Positions 27,643 to 35,725 of a DNA stretch of 64,000 nt are shown one piece after another. How positions within the stretch are numbered: position 1 is the first letter of the stretch; each line of letters starts with the position of its first letter. Source of the stretch: Cellulomonas sp. KH9 (lineage in GTDB: Bacteria > Actinomycetota > Actinomycetes > Actinomycetales > Cellulomonadaceae); NCBI RefSeq assembly GCF_900114185.1, contig NZ_FOSE01000004.1:327519-391518 (forward strand), in the 5' to 3' direction. The notes under the pieces are model-generated. The model had not been told where the DNA came from. It saw only the letters and a list, made by a program, of their open reading frames with translations, and did not search any database. A program made the position numbers and the translations under genes.

Positions 27643-28724
27643 GTGCCGCCCCGTCCTCGCCGCAGCAGCACCGCGAACACGGGCACACCGATCAGGGCGG
27701 TCACGATCCCCACGGGCAGCTCGCGCGGGTCGAACACCGTGCGTGCCAGGGTGTCCGCCCAGACCAGCAGGACCGCACCGGCGAGTCCTGCGACGGGCAG
27801 CAGGCGGCGGTGCGCCGGGCCCGTCACCACCGACACCGCGTGCGGCAGCACCAGGCCGACGAACCCGATGGCGCCCGACACCGCGACCATCGCCCCCGTG
27901 AGGACGGCGACGAGCGTCATCATCGCCCACCGGGTGCGGTCCACGTCGACGCCCAGCGCCGCGGCCGCGGTGTCGCCGAACGTGAACGCGTCGAGGCGGC
28001 CCGCCGTGACGAGCACGACCGTGCCGACCACGACCAGCGCACCGCCCGCGATCGCCACCGACGACCACGTGGCCCCGGCCAGCGACCCCATGAGCCACGA
28101 CAGGATCTCGCGGTACGAGTCGCCCGTCGCCGTCCAGAAGATGACGAACGACGTCGCCGCGGCGGCCAGCTGGGAGATCGCCAGCCCCGCGAGGACGGCG
28201 CGCGTCGGGGTGAGCGTGCCTCCCGTACGGGCCAGCGTGAGCGTCGCGACCAGCGCCGCCAGCGCCCCGACGAACGCCGCGACCGGCAGCAGCAGACCGA
28301 CGCCCAGCACCAGGACCGCCACGGCGCCCAGCGACGCCCCCGACGAGAGCCCCAGCAGGTACGGGTCCGCCAGCGGGTTGCGCGTCATCGACTGCATCAC
28401 CGCCCCGGCCACCGCCAGGCCCGCACCGACGGCGGCCGCCGTGAGGACCCGCGGCAGGCGCAGGTCCCAGACGATCGCGTCGTGCAGGCGCGGCACGTCC
28501 GGCGCGCGCAGGCCCAGGTGCGCGAGCACCGAGCGGACCACCTCGCCCACGGCGACGTCCGCGGGGCCGATGGTCACGGCGACCAGCAGCGTCACGACGA
28601 GCGCCGCCGACCCCACCGCGACGAGCAGCGCCAGGGGTGGGCGCAGCGGGGCCCGGGCGTCACCCACCAGCAGCGGGCCGGCGGGCGGCCCGCTGCGCGG
28701 GGGGCGGAGGCGGCGGTGCAGCAT
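27633..28724 (-). CDS. FecCD-type ABC importer permease, putative F420-0 transporter permease
   Basis: A 363-residue membrane protein with about nine or ten helices. The FecCD pattern is clear: LRLPRVLTAAAVGAGLAVAG, VMQSMTRNPLADPYLLGLSSGASLGA, AGLAISQLAAAATSFVIFW, and the late GFVGLVLPHAVSVVTGPAHRRLLP coupling region, ending ELPVGIVTALIGVPVFAVLL. One gene only, so a homodimer as in BtuC is expected. It sits 9 bases after the binding-protein gene and overlaps the ATPase gene, so all three parts are one operon. Substrate proposed as F420-0 from the family and from cofE nearby; not shown. Confidence 0.85.
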
Positions 28725-28733
28725 CGGTGCCGG

Positions 28734-29834
28734 TCAGCCCTCGGTGGGGGCGGGCGTGCCGGTGTCCAGCGCACGCACCGCGTCCGCGATGTCGGACGCG
28801 GCCTGAGCGTTGCGCACACCGGCCTCCGACGCGGCGAACGGGACCACGACGTACCGCTGCTCGCGCACCGCGGTGAGCTGGGAGGCGGCCGGGTGCGCCG
28901 CGAGGAAGTCCATCTTCTTCTGCGCGGAGTTCCACGCGGAGTCCACGAGCACCAGCACGTCCGGGTCCGCCGCGACGACCTGCTCCCAGCCGACCGACGT
29001 CCAGGTGTCGTCGACGTCCGCGAACACGTTGGTCAGCCCGGCGGTCTCCATGAGCATCTGCGGTGCACCGATCCCGGCGCCCACGTAGGGCGTGTCCGTG
29101 CCGGACGACCACCACGCCGCCGTCGCGCCGTCCACCGGCTCGATCGCGTCGAGCGTCGCCTGCTGCTCGGCGACGACGTCCGCGGCGGCCGCGGGGACCC
29201 CGAAGACGTCACCGACCTCCCGGATCTCGCCCAGGACGTCGTCGAACGTCAGCGGGTCCGGCTGGTACGCCGGGTCCTTGCACGCGCTGGGCGACACGTA
29301 GGTCGCGATGCCCAGGGCGTCGAGCGTCGAGCGCTCGCCCGCGCCGTCGGCGCTGAGGTTGGACTCCCAGCCCGCGTACACGAGGTCGGGCTCCGCCTCG
29401 AGGAGGGCCTCCTGGCCCGGCACCTTGTCCGAGAGGACCGGGACGTCGGCGACGTCCGCGGCCCACCGGTCCGGGACGGGTCCGTCGGCGAACGCGGTGC
29501 CGACCAGCGCGTCGGCCAGGCCGAGGGCGAGCAGCATCTCCGTCGTGGACGACTTGATCGTCACGACCCGCTGCGGCGGGCTGTCGAAGGTGATCTCCGT
29601 CCCGCAGTTGTCGAGGGTCACGGGGGCGTACGTCGCGGGCGCGTCCGACGGCGTGGCCGACGGGGCCGCGGCCGGGGCGCCTGCCGAGCACGCGGCGAGG
29701 GCGAGCAGGCCGGCGACGGCGGAGGCGCCGAGGGCCGCGCGGTGCGCGTGCCGCGGGGGCGCGGTGCGGCTGCGGGTGGGGGTGCGGGGGGCGCTGGGCG
29801 GGGCGGGCGACGGGTGACGACGGGCGCGGGGCAT
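28734..29834 (-). CDS. periplasmic-binding lipoprotein, putative F420-0-binding protein
   Basis: A 366-residue BtuF/FhuD-type (cluster A-II) binding protein. ATG 29834 follows GGAGAGA. After a long basic N-terminus (about 32 residues) comes a membrane segment and the lipobox LAAC with Cys49. The mature domain opens VTLDNCGTEITFDSPPQRVVTIKS, then TEMLLALGLADALVGTAF, DLVYAGWESNLSADGAGERSTLDALGIATY and GWEQVVAADPDVLVLVDS. Three cysteines lie in the mature part, unusual for the class. First gene of the importer operon. The NCG and SSGTDTPYVGAGIGAPQML stretches match my recall of the proposed F420-0-binding family. Confidence 0.83.
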   Translation of the reverse strand: MPRARRHPSPAPPSAPRTPTRSRTAPPRHAHRAALGASAVAGLLALAACSAGAPAAAPSATPSDAPATYAPVTLDNCGTEITFDSPPQRVVTIKSSTTEMLLALGLADALVGTAFADGPVPDRWAADVADVPVLSDKVPGQEALLEAEPDLVYAGWESNLSADGAGERSTLDALGIATYVSPSACKDPAYQPDPLTFDDVLGEIREVGDVFGVPAAAADVVAEQQATLDAIEPVDGATAAWWSSGTDTPYVGAGIGAPQMLMETAGLTNVFADVDDTWTSVGWEQVVAADPDVLVLVDSAWNSAQKKMDFLAAHPAASQLTAVREQRYVVVPFAASEAGVRNAQAASDIADAVRALDTGTPAPTEG

Positions 29835-29937
29835 GGTCTCTCCGGGAGGTCGCTGCCGCGCACGCCGTCGGGCGCGGGAGGGATGGGGGCGGACGCACGT
29901 CGCGTCGCGGAGGACCGACCCAGCACGGGGCGGTACG

Positions 29938-29960
29938 ACCCGACCAGAGCGAGGTCGGGT
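29938..29960 (-). promoter_or_regulatory. hairpin at the 5' end of the importer leader
   Basis: ACCCGACC and GGTCGGGT form an exact 8-bp stem with a 7-base loop. It would begin a few bases after the predicted transcript start, in a leader of about 130 bases. No known riboswitch pattern was recognised. Confidence 0.4.
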
Positions 29961-29971
29961 TCCGACGTGCA

Positions 29972-29977
29972 AGCCTA
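29972..29977 (-). promoter_or_regulatory. -10 box of the putative F420-0 importer operon
   Basis: TAGGCT on the minus strand, identical to the -10 box of the cofE operon at 20303. Confidence 0.48.
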
Positions 29978-30019
29978 GGCGCTCCGCCCACCGGCCGTGC
30001 AAACCGTGGGCGCACGACG

Positions 30020-30053
30020 GAGCGGTGTGCGTGACGTGTCACGCACACCGCTC
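30020..30053 (-). terminator. terminator of the esterase gene
   Basis: GAGCGGTGTGCGTGAC (30020-30035) and its exact inverse (30038-30053) flank GT. This 16-bp perfect stem follows the esterase stop on the minus strand. Confidence 0.72.
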
Positions 30054-30085
30054 GGGGTCGGCCCGTGCCGGTCGAGGCCGGCTGG

Positions 30086-31486
30086 TCAGGAGGCGGAACA
30101 GGTCACCCGCGCGCCCTCACCGTTCCCGGTGCCCTGGAAGCCGAACGTCGTGCTGCCGCCGGCGGCGACCTGCCCGTTCCAGGACGCGTTGGTCACGGTG
30201 AACGCCGACCCGCCGGTCGACTGCCCGTTCCACACCTGCGTCGCGCTCGCCCCGGTGGCGAGCGTCACCGTGACGCGCCACCCGGTGACCGGTGCGCTGC
30301 CGGCCGTCACCGTGACGTCGGCGACGAACCCGCCCGGCCAGCTGTTGGCCAGCCGGTACGTCGCGGTGCAGCCGGTGCCGGTGCCCGGCGTGGGGGTCAC
30401 CGACGGCGTCGGGGTCACCGAGGGGGTGATCGACGGGGTGGGCGTCACCGACGGGGTGACCGAGGGCGTGGGGGTCACCGAGGGCGTCGGCCCCGGTCCG
30501 GCGTCGCCCCACGCGTCCTGCAGGAAGGCGGCGATGGTGTCCCAGCTCGGGTTCGGGGTGCCCCGCGTGACGGTCTCCCGGCAGCCCTCGACGGTGCGGA
30601 CGGTCTGCTGCCCGTAGCGCGAGGCGCTCGTGACGTCGGTGTGGCTGTGCCCGGCGCCCGGCACGGAGAAGAACCGGGTGTCGACGCACGCGGCCTTGAG
30701 CGCGTCGTAGAGGATCTGGGTCTGCGCGTGGGGCACCACGTTGTCGCTGAGCCCGTGCAGCAGCATCATCGGGGGGTCCTGGGCGTCGACGTACGCCAGG
30801 GGGTTGGCCTGCTGCGCCTTGTCGCGGCAGGTGGGGATCGCGCAGCCCAGGAGCTGGGCCTCCGGAGCGCTCGGGCTGTCGTGGTCGATGAAGCCGCCGG
30901 GGTCCTGCTCCTTGAGCCGCTGGAAGTCGGTGGGCCCGAAGAAGTCGACGCCCGCCTGCACGTCGCTCGAGACCCCGTAGACGCCGACCTGCCCCTCGAG
31001 GGACTCGACGCCGCCGGTCAGGGCAGCCATCGCGGCCACCCAGCCGCCCGAGGAGTCGCCCATGGAGGCGAAGCGGTCCGGGTCCAGGCGGTACCGGTCG
31101 GCGTAGGCGCGCAGGTACCGGATCGCGGCCTTGACGTCGTGGACCTGGGCCGGGAACTTCGCCTGCGAGCTGGACCGCACGCTGACCCCGGCCACGGCGA
31201 TGCCGCGGGGGTTGAGCTGCTGCGCGATCGCGGCCGCACCGGACTTGCCGTCGTCGGACGTCCATGCCGAGCCGGTGGACCACACGACGAGCGGCCAGGG
31301 CCCGGGACCGTCCGGCACGTACAGGTCGAGCAGGTGGCCGCGGCTGCCGGCCGGATCGGCCTGGGCGTAGGCGATGTTCGTGATCGTCTCGGCCTGGGCG
31401 GCGGTGCCGAGCGAGGCGACCGCACCTCCCGCGACCAGCGCCACCACCCCCAGCCATGCGGCGGTCCTGCTGCGCGTCCTGGTCAT
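30086..31486 (-). CDS. secreted alpha/beta-hydrolase (esterase) with family-2 carbohydrate-binding module
   Basis: A 466-residue exported enzyme. ATG 31486 follows GGGGAG. The signal peptide ends near residue 32 (ASLGTAAQA). The catalytic domain (about 33-330) has the nucleophile elbow GDSSG with Ser145, probable acid Asp248 (HGLSDN) and His280 (GAGHSH). This is the BD-FAE/PNB-like hydrolase type. A Pro/Thr/Ser/Val linker runs from 331 to 372, then a CBM2 cellulose- or xylan-binding module (373-466) with its end cysteines C373 and VTC near the C-terminus. Such proteins remove ester groups from plant wall polysaccharides in Cellulomonas-like bacteria. The exact ester is not known. Confidence 0.88.
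   Translation of the reverse strand: MTRTRSRTAAWLGVVALVAGGAVASLGTAAQAETITNIAYAQADPAGSRGHLLDLYVPDGPGPWPLVVWSTGSAWTSDDGKSGAAAIAQQLNPRGIAVAGVSVRSSSQAKFPAQVHDVKAAIRYLRAYADRYRLDPDRFASMGDSSGGWVAAMAALTGGVESLEGQVGVYGVSSDVQAGVDFFGPTDFQRLKEQDPGGFIDHDSPSAPEAQLLGCAIPTCRDKAQQANPLAYVDAQDPPMMLLHGLSDNVVPHAQTQILYDALKAACVDTRFFSVPGAGHSHTDVTSASRYGQQTVRTVEGCRETVTRGTPNPSWDTIAAFLQDAWGDAGPGPTPSVTPTPSVTPSVTPTPSITPSVTPTPSVTPTPGTGTGCTATYRLANSWPGGFVADVTVTAGSAPVTGWRVTVTLATGASATQVWNGQSTGGSAFTVTNASWNGQVAAGGSTTFGFQGTGNGEGARVTCSAS
30371..30496 (-). repeat. coding repeat for the Pro/Thr linker
   Basis: DNA coding for residues 331-372 of the esterase consists of repeated blocks encoding PSVTPT or close variants (SVTPTPSVTPSVTPTP and so on). 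It is internally repetitive and could vary in length by slippage. Confidence 0.7.
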
Positions 31487-31594
31487 GACGTGGCTCCCCT
31501 CGCGCGGTTGTGACGTTCCACCATGGCGGCACCGCGTCGGACCGGACCAGGGCCGAAACCATTCGGGCACGGGGCCCGGGTCGATCCCGCCCGG

Positions 31595-32935
31595 TCAGGG
31601 TGCCGCCGCGGCGGCCAGGGCGGCGGCGACCACCTCGACGTCCTGGCTGCGCAGCGCGCCGACCGTCACCCGCACGAACCCGTGCGGCCCGGGCGGGACG
31701 GAGAAGAAGGGGCGCCCGCGCGCGACCCGCACGCCCGCGGCCTCCAGCCGCACCAGCGCGGTCCGCTCGTCGTGCACCGGGACCCACACGTTGATGCCGT
31801 CACCGGGGGGCACGTGCACGCCGTGGCGTGCCAGGGCGGCGCTCAGCGCACGTCGACGCCCGTGGTAGACCCGGCGCGCGTGGGCCACCGCCTCCACGGC
31901 CTGGGCGTCGGTCAGCAGGTCCGCCAGCACGTGCTGCAGCAGCCGGCTCGTCCAGCCCGGGCCGAGCATGCGCCGGGCCACCAGCCCGTCGAGCACGAGG
32001 GCCGGGCCCCCGACGGCGGCGATGCGCAGGTCGGGCCCGTGCGACGTGGAGTACGAGCGCACGTGCACCACGCGGTCGGCCAGCAGAGGCCCCAGGCTCA
32101 CGTCGCGGGACGACGCGATCTCCCCGGAGTGGTCGTCCTCGACCACCCACAGCCGGGCCGCCGCCGGACGCAGGACCGCGGCCAGCTCCCGCACGCGCGT
32201 GGGGGAGGTGGACACGCCGGTGGGGTTCTGCGCGCGCGGCTGCAGCAGCACCACCCGCACCCCGGCGCGCACGGCCTCGGCCAGGGCGTCGGGGCGCGGT
32301 CCGTGGGCGTCGAGCGGGACCGCGACCCGCTCCAGCCCCAGGTGGTCGAGCAGGTCGAGCACCGGCGGGAACCCGGGGTCCTCGACCGCCACCCGGTCGC
32401 CGAACCGCACGACCTGCTCGAGCACCCGGCTGATCGCGTCCACCGCGCCGTCGACGACCGTGAGCCGCTGGGCGAGGAACGGCCACGACGCGCGCAGCAG
32501 CCGCTCGAGCTCCGGCACCACCGGGTCATCGAGGTAGCCGGCCGTCGCCAGGGCGGGCGCGCGCCGGGCGACGCGGGCGAGGGCGGGGGCGAGGTCCGGC
32601 AGCAGGGCGGGGTCGGGTGCGCCCGCGGCGAGGTGCAGGCGTGCCGCGGGGCCGTCGGCCAGGTCCCGGTACCGCGGGGGCAGCCGGGCGGCCGGCTCCG
32701 GCAGCACGGAGGTGCCGGCGCGGCCGCGCGAGACCACCAGCCCGGCCGACGCGAGCGACTGCCACGCCGACCCGACCGTGGCGGGGCTGACGCCCAGCGC
32801 CCGGGCCAGCTCGCGCACCGTGGGCAGCCGGTGCCCCGGCAGCAGGTCGCCGCTGTGGACCAGGCGGGCGATCGTCGCGGCGATCCCGCGCGGGGTGCGG
32901 TCGGTGACGAGGTCCGCCAGCTCCTGCGGTGACAT
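31595..32935 (-). CDS. MocR-type regulator, GntR helix-turn-helix with aminotransferase-like domain
   Basis: A 446-residue protein: winged helix at 1-78 (HRLPTVRELARALGVSPATVGSAWQSLASAGL) and a class-I aminotransferase fold at about 95-446. Fold-I landmarks are present: QNPTG at 236-240, VVEDDHS near 265-270, and the PLP-phosphate arginine in GPDLR. The lysine that should form the Schiff base is replaced by Thr297 (RSYSTSHGPDLR; codon 32047-32045 is ACG), so normal PLP binding is not possible. It is divergent from an SDR gene at 33070, its likely target. ATG 32935 lacks a ribosome binding site but has GACGAT six bases upstream, suggesting a leaderless mRNA. Confidence 0.87.
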   Translation of the reverse strand: MSPQELADLVTDRTPRGIAATIARLVHSGDLLPGHRLPTVRELARALGVSPATVGSAWQSLASAGLVVSRGRAGTSVLPEPAARLPPRYRDLADGPAARLHLAAGAPDPALLPDLAPALARVARRAPALATAGYLDDPVVPELERLLRASWPFLAQRLTVVDGAVDAISRVLEQVVRFGDRVAVEDPGFPPVLDLLDHLGLERVAVPLDAHGPRPDALAEAVRAGVRVVLLQPRAQNPTGVSTSPTRVRELAAVLRPAAARLWVVEDDHSGEIASSRDVSLGPLLADRVVHVRSYSTSHGPDLRIAAVGGPALVLDGLVARRMLGPGWTSRLLQHVLADLLTDAQAVEAVAHARRVYHGRRRALSAALARHGVHVPPGDGINVWVPVHDERTALVRLEAAGVRVARGRPFFSVPPGPHGFVRVTVGALRSQDVEVVAAALAAAAAP

Positions 32936-32941
32936 GGGCGC

Positions 32942-32947
32942 ATCGTC
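32942..32947 (-). promoter_or_regulatory. possible leaderless -10 box of the MocR gene
   Basis: GACGAT on the minus strand with six bases to ATG 32935; same arrangement as at 25360. Confidence 0.35.
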
Positions 32948-33069
32948 GCGCGCGGGTGTTGCCGCCGCGTGTCCGGCGGATGAGCGGACGCTCACCACGC
33001 CGGGCGAGCGGGCCCGACCCGTCAGCACCGGCGTGCCATGCTCGTCCCCACCGACCTCCGGGAGCCCGC

Positions 33070-33834
33070 ATGACCACGTCCGCCGACCGTCCCCGCCGCG
33101 CCCTCGTCACCGGCGCCTCGTCCGGCATCGGAGCCGCGACGGTGCGCCGCCTGCGCGCCGACGGCTGGGACGTCGTCGCCACGGCCCGCCGCGCCGACCG
33201 CCTCGCCGCGCTGGCCGACCAGACCGGCGCCGACGTCGTCGTCGCGGACGTGACGCGCGACGAGGACGTCGACGCGCTCGTCGCGCACGTGCGCGGCACC
33301 GGCGGGCTGGACGCGGTGGTCAACAACGCCGGCGGCGCCCTGGGCCAGGACACGGTCGAGGACGCGGACCTCGACGGCTGGCGCACGATGTACGAGCTCA
33401 ACGTGCTGGGCACCCTGCGGGTGACCAAGGGTGTGCTGCCGCTGCTGCGCGAGCGCGGGCAGGGCGACGTGCTCGTCGTCACGTCGACCGCGGCGCACGG
33501 TGCGTACCCCGGCGGCGCCGGGTACACGGGCGCCAAGCACGCCGAGCGGATGCTCGCGACGACGCTGCGCTGGGAGCTGGTGGGCGAGCCGATCCGCGTC
33601 ATCGAGATCGCGCCCGGTGCCGTCGCCACCGAGGAGTTCTCGCTCGTGCGGTTCGCAGGGGACGCGGAGCGGGCCGCGCAGGTCTACGAGGGCTACCAGC
33701 CGCTCCTCGCGCAGGACGTCGCCGACACCATCGCCTGGTCGCTGTCGCGCCCGTCGCACGTCAACGTCGACCTGCTCGTCGTGCGTCCGCGGGCCCAGGC
33801 CAACAACACCACGATCGCCCGGACGGGGGTCTGA
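33070..33834 (+). CDS. short-chain dehydrogenase/reductase (classical SDR)
   Basis: A 254-residue NAD(P)-dependent oxidoreductase. ATG 33070 is six bases after GGGAG. The cofactor motif VTGASSGIG is at about 13-21, NNAGG near 89-93, the catalytic Ser in VVTSTAAHGAYPG, and YTGAK the Tyr-Lys pair. TARRADRL after the second strand favours NADP. It resembles YdfG-like serine/3-hydroxy acid dehydrogenases (LNVLGTLRVTKGVLPLLRERGQGDVLVV). It is divergent from the MocR-type regulator and may be under its control. Substrate unknown. Confidence 0.9.
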   Translation: MTTSADRPRRALVTGASSGIGAATVRRLRADGWDVVATARRADRLAALADQTGADVVVADVTRDEDVDALVAHVRGTGGLDAVVNNAGGALGQDTVEDADLDGWRTMYELNVLGTLRVTKGVLPLLRERGQGDVLVVTSTAAHGAYPGGAGYTGAKHAERMLATTLRWELVGEPIRVIEIAPGAVATEEFSLVRFAGDAERAAQVYEGYQPLLAQDVADTIAWSLSRPSHVNVDLLVVRPRAQANNTTIARTGV

Positions 33835-33868
33835 GCGCCGGTCCGGGTGCGGTGCCGGCGGTGCGTCC

Positions 33869-33874
33869 TAGGCT
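33869..33874 (+). promoter_or_regulatory. leaderless -10 box of the ABC exporter operon
   Basis: TAGGCT followed by GGACGG and then ATG 33881; no ribosome binding site is present, so transcription probably starts at the A of the ATG. Confidence 0.55.
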
Positions 33875-33880
33875 GGACGG

Positions 33881-35725
33881 ATGCCGCCCCCCGACGCGTC
33901 GACGACGCGTGCCCTGCTGCGTCTGGTCCGGTGGGCGCGTCCCGCCCTGCCGCGTGTCGTCGCCGGTGGCAGCGCCACGCTCGTGGCCAGCCTCATCGCG
34001 CTCGCGGTGCCGCAGGTGCTGCGCGGGGTGGTCAACGGTCCGCTGCTGACCGACGGCTCCCGGGCGGCGGTCGTCCAGGCCGCGCTCCTGGTGCTGCTGC
34101 TGGGCGTCCTCGAGGCCGTGCTCGTGTGGTGCCGCCGCGCGCTCATCGCCACCCCGGGCACGGGCGTCGAGCGGACCATGCGCACCGACCTCTTCCGCCA
34201 CCTGCTGGACCTGCCGGTGGCCGTGCACGACCGGTGGTCCGGCGGTCAGCTGCTGCAGCGGTCGATGGGCGACCTGCACACCGTGCGCCGGTGGATGGTG
34301 TTCGGGTTGGTGCAGCTCGTCGTGTCGGCCACGACCGTGCTGGTCGGGGCGGTCCTGCTGCTGGTGACGAGCCCGCTGCTCGGTGCCGTCTACCTGTGCG
34401 GGGCGGTGCCGGTGGTCTGGCTCGGGTTCCGGTTCCGGCAGGACTACAAGGTCGTCGCGCGGCGTGCCCGCGACCAGGCGGGCGACCTGGCGACGAGCGT
34501 CGAGGAGTCCGTGCACGGCATCCGCGTGCTCAAGGCCTTCGGCCGCGGCGACGACGCGCTCGAGGACTTCGTGCGGCAGGCCGACGAGCTGCGCGGCACC
34601 GAGCTGGACAAGGCGCGCGCGCAGTCGCGCATGTCGTTCGCGCTGGCGTGGATCCCGGAGACGACGCTCGCCGTCGCGCTGGGGCTCGGCGTGTGGCTGG
34701 CGGCGACGGACCGGGTGAGCGTCGGCGCGCTCGTCGCGTTCTTCGCCACCGCCGCCGTCATGACCCGGCCCGTCGAGAGCCTGGGGCAGCTGCTCGGCAT
34801 GACGCTCGACGCACGCGCCGGCACCGACCGGTTCCTCGAGGTGATGGACACCGCCCCGGCGCTCAGCGACCCGGCCGTGCCCGCCGCGCTCCCGCCGGTG
34901 CCCGCCGAGGGGACGCGCGTCGAGCTGCGCGACGTGCGGTTCGCGCACGGCGCCGGCACCCGCGAGGTGCTGCGGGGCGTCGACCTGGTCCTCGAGCCGG
35001 GTCTGACGACGGCGCTCGTCGGCCTGACCGGCAGCGGCAAGACGACCTTGCTGCAGCTCGTGCCCCGGCTGTACGACGTGACCGGCGGTGCCGTGCTCCT
35101 CGACGGGGTCGACGTGCGCGACCTGACCCGCCATGACGTGCGCGGCGCCGTGGCCGTCGCGTTCGAGGACCCGATCCTGTTCTCCGCCTCCGTGCGGGAC
35201 AACGTGCTCATGGGGGTCCCGGTGGAGCGGCTGGCGGCGATGAGCCCGCAGGAGGCGGACGAGGCCGTGCGCGTCGCGCTCGACGTCGCCCGCGCCGGGT
35301 TCGTGCACCGCCTGCCGCAGGGGCTCGACACCGTCGTCGGCGAGGAGGGCATGAGCCTGTCCGGCGGGCAGCGCCAGCGCGTCGCGCTGGCCCGCGCGAT
35401 CGCCGGGCGACCCCGCGTCCTCGTGCTCGACGACCCCCTGTCGGCGCTCGACGTCGCCACCGAGGCGGAGGTCACCGCGGGGCTGCGGCGCGTGCTGACC
35501 GGCACGACCACGCTCGTGGTCGCCCACCGCACGTCCACCGTGGCGCTGGCGGACCGGGTCGCGGTGCTGGAGGACGGTCGTGTCACCGGGGTGGGCCGGC
35601 ACGCCGACCTGCTGGCGACGCACCCGCACTACCGGTACGTCCTGACGGCCGAGGCCGGTCCCGGGTCCGGTGCGCCCCCGAGGGTGCCGGACCTGCGCGG
35701 TCTGGCCGAGGAGGTGCGCCGATGA
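33881..35725 (+). CDS. heterodimeric ABC exporter, subunit with degenerate nucleotide site
   Basis: A 614-residue half-transporter: six-helix membrane domain (1-320) and ATPase domain (340-590). Walker A GLTGSGKTT is at 381-389 and the signature is a normal LSGGQRQ. The Walker B end reads LVLDDPLSALD, with Asp518 in place of the catalytic Glu, and the Q-loop glutamine is Glu429 (AFEDPILF). These changes mark the degenerate site of a type-IV heterodimeric exporter such as BmrCD or TM287/288. It is coupled by ATGA overlap to its partner gene. Substrates of such pumps range from drugs to lipids and peptides. Confidence 0.92.
   Translation: MPPPDASTTRALLRLVRWARPALPRVVAGGSATLVASLIALAVPQVLRGVVNGPLLTDGSRAAVVQAALLVLLLGVLEAVLVWCRRALIATPGTGVERTMRTDLFRHLLDLPVAVHDRWSGGQLLQRSMGDLHTVRRWMVFGLVQLVVSATTVLVGAVLLLVTSPLLGAVYLCGAVPVVWLGFRFRQDYKVVARRARDQAGDLATSVEESVHGIRVLKAFGRGDDALEDFVRQADELRGTELDKARAQSRMSFALAWIPETTLAVALGLGVWLAATDRVSVGALVAFFATAAVMTRPVESLGQLLGMTLDARAGTDRFLEVMDTAPALSDPAVPAALPPVPAEGTRVELRDVRFAHGAGTREVLRGVDLVLEPGLTTALVGLTGSGKTTLLQLVPRLYDVTGGAVLLDGVDVRDLTRHDVRGAVAVAFEDPILFSASVRDNVLMGVPVERLAAMSPQEADEAVRVALDVARAGFVHRLPQGLDTVVGEEGMSLSGGQRQRVALARAIAGRPRVLVLDDPLSALDVATEAEVTAGLRRVLTGTTTLVVAHRTSTVALADRVAVLEDGRVTGVGRHADLLATHPHYRYVLTAEAGPGSGAPPRVPDLRGLAEEVRR

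Noticed and set aside
29835-29977. Cobalamin riboswitch before the FecCD-type importer
   Set aside because: The B12-box and GCCACTG core are not present, which also weakens the idea that the importer carries B12.
30371-30496. Repeat in the esterase gene as a CRISPR-like or mobile repeat
   Set aside because: The units are short, contiguous, in frame and encode a Pro/Thr linker typical of secreted polysaccharide-active enzymes.
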